Source of the DNA: Bin87 sp965203985
Lineage (GTDB): Bacteria > Chloroflexota > Dehalococcoidia > Lucifugimonadales > UBA3495
Assembly: GCA_965203985.1 (NCBI GenBank)
Contig: CBDBDS010000002.1
Span: 620,001-684,000 of the forward strand
Direction: 5' to 3'
Length of the DNA: 64,000 nt
Shown here: one piece after another, positions 43,376 to 54,150 of the stretch
Numbering within the stretch: position 1 is the first letter of the stretch
How the letters are laid out: every line of letters starts with the position of its first letter
Translations under genes and position numbers: made by a program
Notes under the pieces: model-generated
The model's input: only the letters and a program-made list of their open reading frames with translations
The model's database searches: none
What the model was told of the DNA's origin: nothing

Positions 43376-43609
43376 ATGGCAACCGCAACCGACCCCATTT
43401 GCCTGATGCAGGTAGATACCGACAATCCCAACGGCGGAACCAGCGAGCACGCCGGGCAGACCTACTACTTCTGCGCCCCGGGGTGCCGCATCGCCTTCGA
43501 GCGCGACCCGGAAGGGTGGGCCTCCGGTCGCAACAAACCCATCGCCATGGAGGAGCCGCAACCGCAGCCGGTCACGTTCGTACGCCGGCTGTTCCGTCGC
43601 GGACAATAG
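43376..43609 (+). CDS. YHS/TRASH-domain metal-binding protein
   Basis: A 77-residue protein with ATDPICLMQVDTDNP near the N-terminus and YYFCAPGCRIAFERDPEGW in the middle, the YHS/TRASH metal-binding layout with three cysteines. Such domains occur alone or fused to copper ATPases and bind copper or other soft metals. A basic tail (FVRRLFRRGQ) follows. GGAG lies about 10 nt before ATG 43376. Close to copA, so a small copper sensor or chaperone is plausible. The bidirectional terminator downstream separates it from secA. Confidence 0.82.
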   Translation: MATATDPICLMQVDTDNPNGGTSEHAGQTYYFCAPGCRIAFERDPEGWASGRNKPIAMEEPQPQPVTFVRRLFRRGQ

Positions 43610-43627
43610 GCAGAGTCATCGCCGGAC

Positions 43628-43665
43628 AAAAAACGGGGCGGGTTTCAAACCCGCCCCACTTTTCT
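43628..43665. terminator. Bidirectional terminator between the YHS gene and secA
   Basis: GGGGCGGGTTT and AAACCCGCCCC (43635-43657) form a perfect stem. It has ACTTTTCT on the plus side and a run of A (T on the minus strand) on the other, serving both convergent genes. Confidence 0.85.
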
Positions 43666-43684
43666 CGGTCCCGAATGGTGTTGG

Positions 43685-46333
<2,649 letters not shown>

Positions 46334-46412
46334 AGGAATCCCTCACCCTTTCCTTCTTCCGGCGAAAGAAGGAACACCGTGCCAGTATAGCAATTATGAG
46401 CCGGGTACGTTG

Positions 46413-46441
46413 AAAAGCCCCGGTCGGATTGCCGACCGGGG
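46413..46441 (-). terminator. Terminator of the DUF3800 gene
   Basis: CCCCGGTCGG/CCGACCGGGG with a 4-nt loop, followed on the minus strand by TTTT. Confidence 0.8.
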
Positions 46442-46479
46442 ATCAACCCAATCACGGGGACCGGCGGCCCGGCGGCCGC

Positions 46480-47250
46480 CTAATCAAACTGGTAGGGGTA
46501 CACCACCTGGAGCACGCGCCCGTCCCGCAGCGCGTCGAAGTACCCGTGGCTGGCCTGGGGCTGCTGGAGCCAGCGGCGGATGATATAGGCGCACAGCGAC
46601 GCCAGCTGCCCGCCGACGCTGGTGGAGGCCGGGGCGATCATCAGGTCGTCGTACATATTGGGGTTGATGGAATCGTTTTCTTCGCTGAGGAAATCGCTCA
46701 GCGCCAATGAGATCGACGTGGACCGCGCTCCCGCCATCAGCATCGCGTAGTCGTTGACGTTCCACACCGACTGCATGATGTCGTCGGGGTTCATCTGCGA
46801 CATGACGTTTTCGTCGAGGAACATCGTCAGGGCCAGCAGGAACCGGCTGAACGCCAGTTGTGACGGGTCCGAATTGCCGTAGATGGAGTTGCCTTCCGTC
46901 TTGCTGGCGCTCAGGAACTGCGCCTTGTCGATGTACGACACCAGGAGCGGAACTTCGCGGCGGATCAGGATGCTCAGGCAATCCTGGATCAGCTCTCCCC
47001 GGCGCTCCGGCCGCCACGAGCGGAAGTACCCTTTGCCCTGGTAAAGGTCGCCGGGGCGCAGTTCGTTCGGCACGCCGTCGGTGCCGGCGGGAGCGCCGAA
47101 GTGCCGGCGCACCAGGGCGTCGTACTCCCCGGACATGGAGATGTACTGGCTCTCCTGCACCAGCAATCCGGCGTGGACATGATGCGGCTGACTCGGATCG
47201 TCGGCGCTGAGGCCGGTCAGGCCGGATTCACTTAGGAAAACCAGGTACAT
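46480..47250 (-). CDS. DUF3800 family protein
   Basis: A 256-residue protein starting YLVFLSESGLTG, matching the acidic N-terminal strand of DUF3800 (typically FxDESG; here the usual Asp is Ser). HHVHAGLLV, ELIQDCLSILIRREVPLLVS and the late QVADSK-position acidic residues are consistent with an RNase H-like fold suggested for the family. The replacement of Asp by Ser in the first motif could affect catalysis. GGGAGG precedes ATG 47250, and a good terminator follows the stop. DUF3800 genes are common in accessory regions; no partner is obvious here. Confidence 0.7.
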   Translation of the reverse strand: MYLVFLSESGLTGLSADDPSQPHHVHAGLLVQESQYISMSGEYDALVRRHFGAPAGTDGVPNELRPGDLYQGKGYFRSWRPERRGELIQDCLSILIRREVPLLVSYIDKAQFLSASKTEGNSIYGNSDPSQLAFSRFLLALTMFLDENVMSQMNPDDIMQSVWNVNDYAMLMAGARSTSISLALSDFLSEENDSINPNMYDDLMIAPASTSVGGQLASLCAYIIRRWLQQPQASHGYFDALRDGRVLQVVYPYQFD

Positions 47251-47343
47251 AGTAGCCTCCCAGGCTGGCGCGGCGGGCGCTATCGGCCCTGACTGGGGTT
47301 GGCGGTGACGGCGGCGCTTGCCGGCGTCGGTGGTTGGGACCGG

Positions 47344-47652
47344 CTATTGAGCAACGGTCCTGAAGTCGACGTGGAGAACGTCTCCGGTGCGGGGTTGCCA
47401 CTGGATCTCCGAGGCAACGGCCGTGTACTCGCCGGATTCGCCGGCGATGGTCACGCGGAGCGGTTGGCCGTACTCCCCGCCGGCGCGGCTGATGGCCTGG
47501 AGCAAGGTGCGAACCTCGCACTGCAACGAGCGGGATTCGACGCCCTTGCCGTAGAGATGAACAGGGACGATCCCTTCACGGCGCAGCGCTTTGACCTTCT
47601 TGCCCAGGGTGTCGCGGCTTTCGAGTTGGACGGAAACCGTCGGGGTGGTCAT
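47344..47652 (-). CDS. rplY: Ribosomal protein bL25, short form
   Basis: A 102-residue protein covering the 5S rRNA-binding L25 domain: VQLESRDTLGKKVKALRREG, IVPVHLYGKGVESRSL and the terminal VLHVDFRTV. It lacks the C-terminal TL5/CTC extension, as in E. coli L25. The ATG at 47652 was selected because AGGAG lies upstream and the protein begins right before the conserved strand; a longer frame would add 27 unconserved residues. An extended -10 promoter lies upstream on the minus strand. Confidence 0.85.
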   Translation of the reverse strand: MTTPTVSVQLESRDTLGKKVKALRREGIVPVHLYGKGVESRSLQCEVRTLLQAISRAGGEYGQPLRVTIAGESGEYTAVASEIQWQPRTGDVLHVDFRTVAQ

Positions 47653-47707
47653 CGTGATCGGAACTCCTGGAAAACGTGTGGCGGGGACAACCCCGATGTG
47701 AGCGCAT

Positions 47708-47733
47708 ATCATAGCATAATGTAGAGTTGACAA
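47708..47733 (-). promoter_or_regulatory. Promoter for the bL25 gene
   Basis: On the minus strand TTGTCA (47733-47728) and TATGAT (47713-47708) with TG one base upstream (extended -10). The spacer is short (14 nt). It overlaps a divergent plus-strand promoter. Confidence 0.45.
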
Positions 47734-47754
47734 AAGACAGAACTGACGTACGAT
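47727..47754 (+). promoter_or_regulatory. Promoter for the DUF4365 gene
   Basis: TTGACA (47727-47732), a 16-nt spacer and TACGAT (47749-47754), 63 bp before the start codon. The -35 overlaps that of the divergent bL25 promoter, so the two may compete. Confidence 0.5.
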
Positions 47755-47817
47755 TGAATAAGGTCAGCGAGTTTGTGGTAATCACTTCAACAGTCCGCAA
47801 GTCAGAGACCCGTCACC

Positions 47818-48288
47818 ATGTCCCCCAACTTGATACAAGAACAGCTGTCGATGGCTTATGCGCGGGCGGTGATATTTGGGGCCGGCTTCCGCTTGTCCAG
47901 ACCCGAAATTGACGACCACGGAATAGATGGCACGATATTGGATCCGGACCGGCGCGGCGTCAACAGGGTGGATTTCCAAATCAAGGCCACGACACAGTAC
48001 CGAATTGCAAATGGCGTGGTTGTCTACGATTTGCGGGTCGAGGACTATAACCGCCTCATAATAGAAGACGATGTTCCACGCATCTTGATATTGTATATCA
48101 TGCCTGATGATGCCAACATGTGGCTTGCCCAAAGCGATGACGAGTTATGCTTGCGGAAGTGCGCTTACTGGGTTTCGCTGATGGGAATGAACCGCTCTCA
48201 AAACTCGTCAACCGTTCGTGTCTCAGCCCCGCTAGGCAACGTGTTTAATCGCAATGGCCTGCGGAACATGTTTGGTCAGCTTATATGA
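47818..48288 (+). CDS. DUF4365-like protein, putative PD-(D/E)XK nuclease
   Basis: A 156-residue protein with the DUF4365 layout: EQLSMAYARAVIFGAGF, then DDHGIDGTILD and VDFQIKATTQYR, so D-x(n)-QxK catalytic residues can be proposed, and later VPRILILYIMPDD. Base composition is visibly less GC-rich than the flanking genes, a sign of horizontal origin. The next gene begins 18 bp downstream and is probably its partner. DUF4365 nucleases are often found in defence or mobile-element settings; that role is inferred. Confidence 0.65.
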   Translation: MSPNLIQEQLSMAYARAVIFGAGFRLSRPEIDDHGIDGTILDPDRRGVNRVDFQIKATTQYRIANGVVVYDLRVEDYNRLIIEDDVPRILILYIMPDDANMWLAQSDDELCLRKCAYWVSLMGMNRSQNSSTVRVSAPLGNVFNRNGLRNMFGQLI

Positions 48289-48306
48289 TGGCGACGGAGG
48301 ACGCTG

Positions 48307-48609
48307 ATGGACGTGCAAATCAAAGACTCTGATGCGTTGCGCCGGGTGACTCCCGCCATGCTGTGCGCTTATCTCAAAGCCCATGAATGGGTTCACGAGC
48401 AAACTTGGCGCAACCGGATAATGGTGTGGTCACGCAAGCGTGATGAGGCGCTACAGGAGGTTCTGGTACCGCTGCGGGAGCATTCTGATACATATGCCGT
48501 GCGGGTCTCTGAAGCAGTAGCGCTCCTTGCCAAGATGGACGGACGCTCTCAGCTCGACGTTTATCACGACTTGATTGACGCTGGGAAAGATGCCGTCGTA
48601 CAAGAATGA
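48307..48609 (+). CDS. Conserved hypothetical partner of the DUF4365 gene
   Basis: A 100-residue soluble protein. It starts after GGAGGACGCTG and reads LRRVTPAMLCAYLKAHEW, WRNRIMVWSRKRDEALQEVL and YAVRVSEAVALLAKMDGRSQ. This compact helix/strand pattern recurs in short bacterial proteins next to nuclease-like genes, but I cannot name a family. The two genes form an isolated lower-GC island between rplY and a dehydrogenase. It could be a specificity, immunity or antitoxin subunit. Confidence 0.55.
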   Translation: MDVQIKDSDALRRVTPAMLCAYLKAHEWVHEQTWRNRIMVWSRKRDEALQEVLVPLREHSDTYAVRVSEAVALLAKMDGRSQLDVYHDLIDAGKDAVVQE

Positions 48610-48702
48610 ACCAAACAGCCGCGGATGAAATTCGCAGGTTCGCCGGCGCTATGGCCTGAATCGGACGTCCATTGCCGGCCGTTCCGACACGGTTGGGAAC
48701 GC

Positions 48703-49683
48703 CTATCCCAGCGCCTCCCCATTAGCGCACGCTTCCATGGGTTCGCCCCGGAGGCCGGCCACCAGGTTGCGCGCGGCCAGTTTCATGGTGTTGAGGCGGG
48801 TGGGCAGCGCGGCGCTGCCGATGTGGGGCGTGATGACCAGGTTGTCCACGGTCAGCAGCGGGTCGTCGATTGAGATGGGTTCGGGAGCCGTCACGTCCAG
48901 GGCGGCGCGGGTGATCTGACCGTCGCGCAGCGCCTCGTACAACGCGACCGGATCCACCACCGGCCCGCGCGACACGTTGATGAGGATGGCCGACGGTTTC
49001 ATCATGGCCAACTGCGGCCCGCTGATGAGATGATGGGTCTGCGGGGTCAGGGGCACGCTGAGCACAACAAAATCCGCCTGTCCCAGCAGGTCGGAGAACT
49101 CCGCGTAGCGCAGGCCGAACTCGGCTTCCACCTCGGGGTAGCGGGTCCGCGAGTGGTAAACGATGTCCATGTCAAACCCGCGAGCGCGCTTGGCGATCTC
49201 CCGGCCGATCTGCCCCAACCCCACGATCCCCAGGCAGGCTTCGTGCACGTCCTGCCCCAGCCAGTGGGTGGGGTGAAACTGGATCTGCCAGCCGCCGCCA
49301 CGCAGCCAGCGCTCGCTTTCGGATGTGCGCCGGGCCGCGCCCAGCAGCAACGCCATGGCAAGGTCGGCGGTGGACTTAGCCAACACGCCGGGCGTGTAGC
49401 CTACGGGAATGCCGCGTCGCGTCGCCTCGGCTACGTCCACGTTGTCCAGACCCACCGCCAGTTGGCTGATCGCCCGCAGGCGCGGCGCGGCATCAAGCAG
49501 GTCAGCGTCAACACGGTCCATGATGGTGGTCAGGATGCCGTCGGAGTCACCGGCATGCCGGCGCAGCTCCTCCACTGGCGGCGGCGTTTCCTCCGGCCAC
49601 ACGGTCACATCGGCAACCTCCCGGATGATGTCCAATGCCTCCGGAAGCAGCGTGCGGGTAACGAAAGCGCGAGGGGTCGACAT
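48703..49683 (-). CDS. D-2-hydroxyacid dehydrogenase (glyoxylate/hydroxypyruvate reductase-like)
   Basis: A 326-residue NAD(P)-dependent 2-hydroxyacid dehydrogenase. The cofactor loop is GIVGLGQIGREIAKRARGF; the catalytic triad is Arg in LINVSRGPVVD, Glu in VTAPEP, and His in ITPHIGSA. LAVGLDNVDVAEATRRGIPV marks the substrate domain. The R in YHSRTRYPE after beta-2 suggests NADP. It most resembles glyoxylate reductases. Start 49683 is weakly supported by GGTGAG; the long in-frame extension upstream is not conserved. Adjacent genes on the same strand are separated by a terminator. Confidence 0.88.
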   Translation of the reverse strand: MSTPRAFVTRTLLPEALDIIREVADVTVWPEETPPPVEELRRHAGDSDGILTTIMDRVDADLLDAAPRLRAISQLAVGLDNVDVAEATRRGIPVGYTPGVLAKSTADLAMALLLGAARRTSESERWLRGGGWQIQFHPTHWLGQDVHEACLGIVGLGQIGREIAKRARGFDMDIVYHSRTRYPEVEAEFGLRYAEFSDLLGQADFVVLSVPLTPQTHHLISGPQLAMMKPSAILINVSRGPVVDPVALYEALRDGQITRAALDVTAPEPISIDDPLLTVDNLVITPHIGSAALPTRLNTMKLAARNLVAGLRGEPMEACANGEALG

Positions 49684-49805
49684 GGCACTCACCGCCAAAT
49701 GTAATAGCGACGCCTGAATGGGACGCCGTGTGCCTGATTGTAGTATCGCCTGGCGCCCGTTGCCAGTGTTACGCCCGAAGGTTTTGGCCGGAGGTTCTGC
49801 AAACA

Positions 49806-49834
49806 AAAAGGACCGCCGCATTGCTGCGACGGCC
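49806..49834 (-). terminator. Terminator of the small acidic-protein gene
   Basis: On the minus strand an imperfect GC-rich stem (GGCCGTCGCA with TGCGGCGGTCC) is followed by TTTTTGTTT. Confidence 0.65.
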
Positions 49835-49894
49835 CCTGTCAACTGTCGGACGGCGCCGGGAGAGACGCGCCGTCCTATTACGGGTGATGGCTGA

Positions 49895-50185
49895 TTAGAC
49901 CAGCTTGGTGAAACCGTCGCGGTAGCCGCGGGTCTCGGCAATCTCGCGCTCCAGGCGCGCCTGGTCGGTCATACCGGGGCCGGCCACGACGTTCCAGAGA
50001 GCGACAAAGCTGGCGAGGACGGTCGCCTGGACGGACGGCTTGCGTGCGCCTTCCCACTGCTCGAGCAGCTCGGCCGGGGTTTCCGGGATCGCGGAAACGT
50101 CGACGGCGGCGGACTCAACGGGCGCCTCGGCGGTTTCGGCAACCGCGGACTTGGTTTCGGCTTCAGGATTGATTGCGGTAACCAT
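49895..50185 (-). CDS. Small acidic hypothetical protein
   Basis: A 96-residue protein. The first 45 residues are Ala/Glu/Val-rich and probably disordered (ETKSAVAETAEAPVESAA); the rest is helical with one Trp-containing patch (ELLEQWEGARKPS, FVALWNVVAGPGM) and a charged C-terminal helix. GAGGAG lies nine bases upstream of ATG 50185, and a terminator follows, so it is a real independent gene. I do not recognise a family. Confidence 0.65.
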   Translation of the reverse strand: MVTAINPEAETKSAVAETAEAPVESAAVDVSAIPETPAELLEQWEGARKPSVQATVLASFVALWNVVAGPGMTDQARLEREIAETRGYRDGFTKLV

Positions 50186-50299
50186 TTGCTTGCTCCTCAT
50201 GGCTAATAGTGATAGCCGGTGATCATTTCAATCAATGATACAAGGCGTATTGTATTCCGTCAACAGATATTATACGATAACTTATATCGCTGCTCGAAA

Positions 50300-50326
50300 T
50301 AATAAAGGGCGGGTTGGAACCCGCCC
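50300..50326 (-). terminator. Terminator of the FAD-linked oxidase gene
   Basis: GGGCGGGTT/AACCCGCCC, followed on the minus strand by TTTATTATTT. Confidence 0.85.
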
Positions 50327-50359
50327 TCAGCAGTGATCCTGGCCCCGCTGCCGGATGCG

Positions 50360-51793
50360 CTACAGCGTCAATTTCCCCGGATTCATGATGCCCGCCGGAT
50401 CCAGCGCCCGCTTGATATCCAGCAGCGCATCCCGGCTCACGCCCAGTTCACGACCCAACAAGTGATGCAGCTTGATGCCGACGCCGTGGCAGTATTCCAT
50501 GATCCCGCCCATGTCTTGGGCCAGCGTGAGCACCTCATCCACACCGGCCGCCAGGTTGGCCCGCACCTCCAGATCGTAGCCATCCCGGCCGACTACACGG
50601 CGGTCGCCATCGGGCACCACCAGCATTGAGAAAAACTCCGGTCGGCTCCACAGGCAGTACTCCACTACCTTGATCTTCCGGGCCTCCAGCAGCCGGTCGG
50701 CGCGACGCCGGTACTCCAGCACCCGGTCGGCGGGCAAACTCATGTGCAGGTAGTCAAAGGTGCGCCCCCACTGCCGCTGCCAGCGTTCTTCGCGAGGGCG
50801 ACCCGATGCCGTCTGGCGATAGTTCAATGCCGAGTCATGGCGGTGTTTCCAGTAGGACAGGGTCGGTTCCGGCCCCACGTTCCACCCGCCGGCCTCCTCG
50901 CAAACGGACATGGCGCGGCGCAGCGCGGCGTCCACGCCCTCCCGGTAGCCTTCGAAAAGCAGGTGGAGCAACACGCCCTCGCTGTCCTCGGTCAGATCCA
51001 GCAGCGTGGGACGGATGCCCAGGGCCCGCATCTCCGTTACCGCCGCGAAACCGGCGTCGAAATCGGCGAATTCCACGGTGGCGTATTCGGCGGCCTCCGG
51101 CTTGCGGAACACGCGCAGGGTCGCCCGGGTAATCACGCCGAAGGTGCCCTCGCTGCCGATGAAAAGGTGGTTCAGATCAGGACCGGATGACTGCTTGGGC
51201 ACGGGACGGGTCTCTATGATGCGTCCATCGGGAAGGACGACTTCCAGCGCCACCACCTGGTCGCCCATGGGCCCGAAGGCGGCAGCGCGGTAGCCGACGC
51301 CGTTGGTGGAGATGGTGCCGGCCACGCTCGCGATGGGAACGCTGTACGGGTCATGGCCCGGCATGAGCCCGTGGGGTTCCAGTGCATCGTACAGGTCTTG
51401 CAGAATCAACCCGGCCTCGACCTCCGCCGTCTGCGAAACCGGGTCGATGCTGATCACCCGGTTGAGCCGGCCAAGGTCGAGGATGATCCCGCCGCGCACG
51501 GGCAGGATCCCGCCCATGACGCCGGTGCCGCCGCCGTACGGGATCACCGGCGCGCCGACACGCTGAGCCAGCGCGACGATCCGAGACACCTGGACGGCAT
51601 CCTCCGGTCGCACCACGACGTCGGCCAGGCGGTCGAACGCAGCATCGGCGTAATAGGCCCGATACGGCGTCAGGGCGTCGGCCGAGTAACGGTCCAGCGA
51701 CGCCTCGTCCGTCAGGACGTTTTCCGTTCCTACGACGTCCGCCAGATTAGCGGCAACGGCAGGCCAATTGCGGCGGTTCGTAGTGGTGTTCAC
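50360..51793 (-). CDS. FAD-binding (GlcD/VAO-type) oxidoreductase
   Basis: A 477-residue flavoenzyme. The PCMH FAD-binding domain shows VVVRPEDAVQVSRIVALAQR, APVIPYGGGTGVMGG, GIILDLGRLNRV, and SVAGTISTNGVGYRAAAFGP, FIGSEGTFGVIT. The C-terminal half is the FAD-oxidase C domain, ending with IKRALDPAGIMNPGKL. Relatives oxidise D-2-hydroxyacids or related alcohols and pass electrons to quinone or another acceptor. GTG start; its first four bases overlap the stop of the upstream coiled-coil gene (GTGA), so the two are translated together. A terminator follows. The nearby 2-hydroxyacid dehydrogenase makes a shared hydroxyacid pathway possible. Confidence 0.9.
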   Translation of the reverse strand: MNTTTNRRNWPAVAANLADVVGTENVLTDEASLDRYSADALTPYRAYYADAAFDRLADVVVRPEDAVQVSRIVALAQRVGAPVIPYGGGTGVMGGILPVRGGIILDLGRLNRVISIDPVSQTAEVEAGLILQDLYDALEPHGLMPGHDPYSVPIASVAGTISTNGVGYRAAAFGPMGDQVVALEVVLPDGRIIETRPVPKQSSGPDLNHLFIGSEGTFGVITRATLRVFRKPEAAEYATVEFADFDAGFAAVTEMRALGIRPTLLDLTEDSEGVLLHLLFEGYREGVDAALRRAMSVCEEAGGWNVGPEPTLSYWKHRHDSALNYRQTASGRPREERWQRQWGRTFDYLHMSLPADRVLEYRRRADRLLEARKIKVVEYCLWSRPEFFSMLVVPDGDRRVVGRDGYDLEVRANLAAGVDEVLTLAQDMGGIMEYCHGVGIKLHHLLGRELGVSRDALLDIKRALDPAGIMNPGKLTL

Positions 51794-52176
51794 AGCGGGT
51801 TACGGAAAATGGCCTGACCAGTTTCGTCGTGGCCATGATTGGCCAGAGCTATCAACATCTGCTCGTGATTGCGTCGCATTTCCTCGCGCATATCGCGCAT
51901 CTCGGCACGCATTTCCTCGCGCATCTCACGCATCTCGCCGCGCAATTCCTCGCGCAAATCGCGCATTTCGGCACGCAATTCGTCGCTGACCGTGCGCACT
52001 TCTTGGGCAACTTGTTCAACGCGCGCTTCCAACCGTCCAACCCGCTTGTCCAGTTGGTCGACTTGCGCAGTGATCCTGCCCAGGCGAAACAGACTTCCAC
52101 CTACCAACGCCAGGATCGACAGCAGCAACGCCGCCCCGCCGATTATCGTTGCGTCAAGCATTTGAAACACCGCCAT
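51790..52176 (-). CDS. Membrane-anchored coiled-coil protein
   Basis: A 128-residue protein with an N-terminal membrane helix (about 9-30, ATIIGGAALLLSILALVGGS) and then a long charged coiled coil. Heptads such as RLEARVEQVAQEVRTVSDEL lead into repeated MREEMRAEMRD/LREELRGE blocks. DNA repeats underlie the latter. The last residues are polar. Such proteins are often scaffolds or shock-type spacers; nothing suggests an enzyme. It is translationally coupled to the flavoenzyme downstream and follows cysS after 28 bp. MLDATIIGG at 52161 is an alternative start. Confidence 0.65.
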   Translation of the reverse strand: MAVFQMLDATIIGGAALLLSILALVGGSLFRLGRITAQVDQLDKRVGRLEARVEQVAQEVRTVSDELRAEMRDLREELRGEMREMREEMRAEMRDMREEMRRNHEQMLIALANHGHDETGQAIFRNPL

Positions 52177-52204
52177 CCGGATGCGTTCAACCGCGTCCCT
52201 GGGT

Positions 52205-53578
52205 CTATTCGGTCGCCTGCTGCTGCCACTGGGTGCCCTGGGGGCCGTCTTCCAGGCTCACGCCCTGCTGGGCAAGGCCGTCCCGGATCTGGTCCGCCAG
52301 GGCGAACTGGCGGGCGGTCCGCAGCTCGGTTCGTATCGACACCAGCAGATCGATGAATGGAGCGGCAGCGAGACTATCCTCCGACCGCGGACGATCCTCA
52401 AAGGTAAGGCCCAGCACGCCTCCCAGTTCCCGCAGCGCGTCCTGACCGGGGTCGATATTCCGGCCGGCGTCACGGCCGCGGTTGATGTCCCGGGCCAGGT
52501 CAAACAGGGCAGCCACCGCCTGGGGCGTATTGAGGTCGTCGTCCATGGCCGCGGCGAACCTGGCCCGGTGGGTTTCCGCGTCAACCTCGGGGCCGGAACC
52601 GTTGCCGGCGACCAGCGCCCGACGCACCCGCTCCAGGCTCCGCTCCACTGCGGCAGCGCCTTCGTCGCTGTACGCGAGGGGACTGCGGTAGTGGCTGCTG
52701 AGGAAGTACAGTCGCATGGCGTCGGGACTATAGCGTTCCAGGGCATCCACTACGGACACCAGGTTTCCCAGCGACTTGCTCATCTTGTCGGAACCCAACT
52801 GTAGGAGCCCGTTGTGCATCCAGTAGCGGGCGAACGGCTTGGCTCCAGTGTAGCATTCGCTCTGGGCGATTTCGTTTTCGTGGTGCGGGAACACCAGGTC
52901 CTGTCCGCCGCCGTGGATGTCCAGCTGCTCGCCAAGATACTCCAGGGACATGGCGGTGCACTCAATGTGCCAGCCGGGCCGACCCGGTCCCCACGGGCTC
53001 TCCCATGAAGGCTCGCCGGGCTTGGCCCCTTTCCAAAGGACGAAGTCCATGGGGTGCTCTTTGTTCTCATCCACCTGGATGCGCGCGCCGGCAATCATGC
53101 TGTCCAGAGTGCGGTGGCTGAGCTTGCCGTAGTCGTCCTTGCTGGTCACACGGAAATAAACGTCGCCGGCGGCGGGATAGGCATGGCCCCGATCAATCAG
53201 GCCGGCGATGGCGTCGATGATCCGCGGAATCTCGCGGGTGGCTCGCGGATATTCCGAGGCCCGCTGGATATTCAGGGCGTCCATCGTATGGAAATAGTCC
53301 CCGATAAATTCTTCGACCAGCTCATCCTCGGAGACGCCGGATTCCTGCGCCCGCTGGATTATCTTGTCGTCGATATCCGTAAAGTTCTGGATATGACGAA
53401 CCTCGTATCCCTTGTACTCCAGATATCGCCGCAAGGTGTCAAAGACCACGTAGCTCAACGCGTGTCCGACGTGGGTGGCGGAATACGGGGTCACTCCGCA
53501 CACGTACATCTTGACCAGGTTTTCCGCGGCGGGAACGAACTCCTCGACCTGTCCGCTCAGGGTGTTGTAGAGCTTCAT
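52205..53578 (-). CDS. cysS: Cysteinyl-tRNA synthetase
   Basis: A 457-residue class I synthetase. KMYVCGVTPYSATHVGHAL contains the first zinc Cys and an HIGH-type motif (HVGH). RYLEYKGYEVRHIQNFTDID, GWHIECTAMS, the zinc ligands near HGGGQDLVFPHHENEIAQSE and the KMSKSLGN loop are all present. It charges tRNA-Cys. In this window it is of interest because selenocysteine replaces Cys in four neighbouring genes. It is part of the minus-strand ispD - membrane protein - ispF - cysS series; the gap to ispF is 51 bp. ATG 53578. Confidence 0.95.
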   Translation of the reverse strand: MKLYNTLSGQVEEFVPAAENLVKMYVCGVTPYSATHVGHALSYVVFDTLRRYLEYKGYEVRHIQNFTDIDDKIIQRAQESGVSEDELVEEFIGDYFHTMDALNIQRASEYPRATREIPRIIDAIAGLIDRGHAYPAAGDVYFRVTSKDDYGKLSHRTLDSMIAGARIQVDENKEHPMDFVLWKGAKPGEPSWESPWGPGRPGWHIECTAMSLEYLGEQLDIHGGGQDLVFPHHENEIAQSECYTGAKPFARYWMHNGLLQLGSDKMSKSLGNLVSVVDALERYSPDAMRLYFLSSHYRSPLAYSDEGAAAVERSLERVRRALVAGNGSGPEVDAETHRARFAAAMDDDLNTPQAVAALFDLARDINRGRDAGRNIDPGQDALRELGGVLGLTFEDRPRSEDSLAAAPFIDLLVSIRTELRTARQFALADQIRDGLAQQGVSLEDGPQGTQWQQQATE

Positions 53579-53629
53579 ACTAAACCGGATGGACGACGGC
53601 GGTAGCGGGCTGTTGAATTACGTGCGGTG

Positions 53630-54109
53630 TCAGGGCCGGCACAGCAACGCCACGGCGACAGCCGCTATGCCTTCTTCCCGCCCGGTGAATCCCAGGTAAT
53701 CGGTGGTGGTGGCTTTGACACTGATCTGCGACTGCTCGACCGAAAGTGCGGTGGCGATGTTCTGGCGCATCAACGGCACATGAGGTGACAGCCGGGGACG
53801 TTGCGCGAGCATTGTAGCATCAACGTTGGCGATGCACCAACCACCCGCCGCCAGTACGCCAACCGTGCGTGTCAGCAGGATCAGGCTGCTGATGCCGGCC
53901 AGGGACGGGTCGCCGGGCGGGAAGTGCGTCCCGATGTCGCCAGCGCCGGCAGCGCCCAGCAGAGCGTCGATCATGGCGTGGCTGAGCACGTCGCCGTCGC
54001 TGTGACCGGCCAGGCCGGTGGGGTGCGGGATCGTCACGCCGCCGAGCACCAACGCCCGCTCCGGGGCGAGGGCATGGGCGTCGGCTCCGGTGCCTACTCG
54101 ATAATCCAA
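53630..54109 (-). CDS. ispF: 2-C-methyl-D-erythritol 2,4-cyclodiphosphate synthase
   Basis: A 159-residue IspF: VGTGADAHALAPERALVLGG (the D-x-H metal site), GLAGHSDGDVLSHAMIDALL (second His), GDIGTHFPPGDP, and VKATTTDYLGFTGREEGIAA near the C-terminus. It converts CDP-ME 2-phosphate to MEcPP in the MEP isoprenoid pathway. TTG is the only reasonable start, at 54109. It lies in the conserved ispD-ispF-cysS arrangement, here split by a small membrane-protein gene. Confidence 0.95.
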   Translation of the reverse strand: MDYRVGTGADAHALAPERALVLGGVTIPHPTGLAGHSDGDVLSHAMIDALLGAAGAGDIGTHFPPGDPSLAGISSLILLTRTVGVLAAGGWCIANVDATMLAQRPRLSPHVPLMRQNIATALSVEQSQISVKATTTDYLGFTGREEGIAAVAVALLCRP

Positions 54110-54150
54110 CGACGGTCTCGACGGGGCGGGCTGCGACCCGGATTCTGCCC

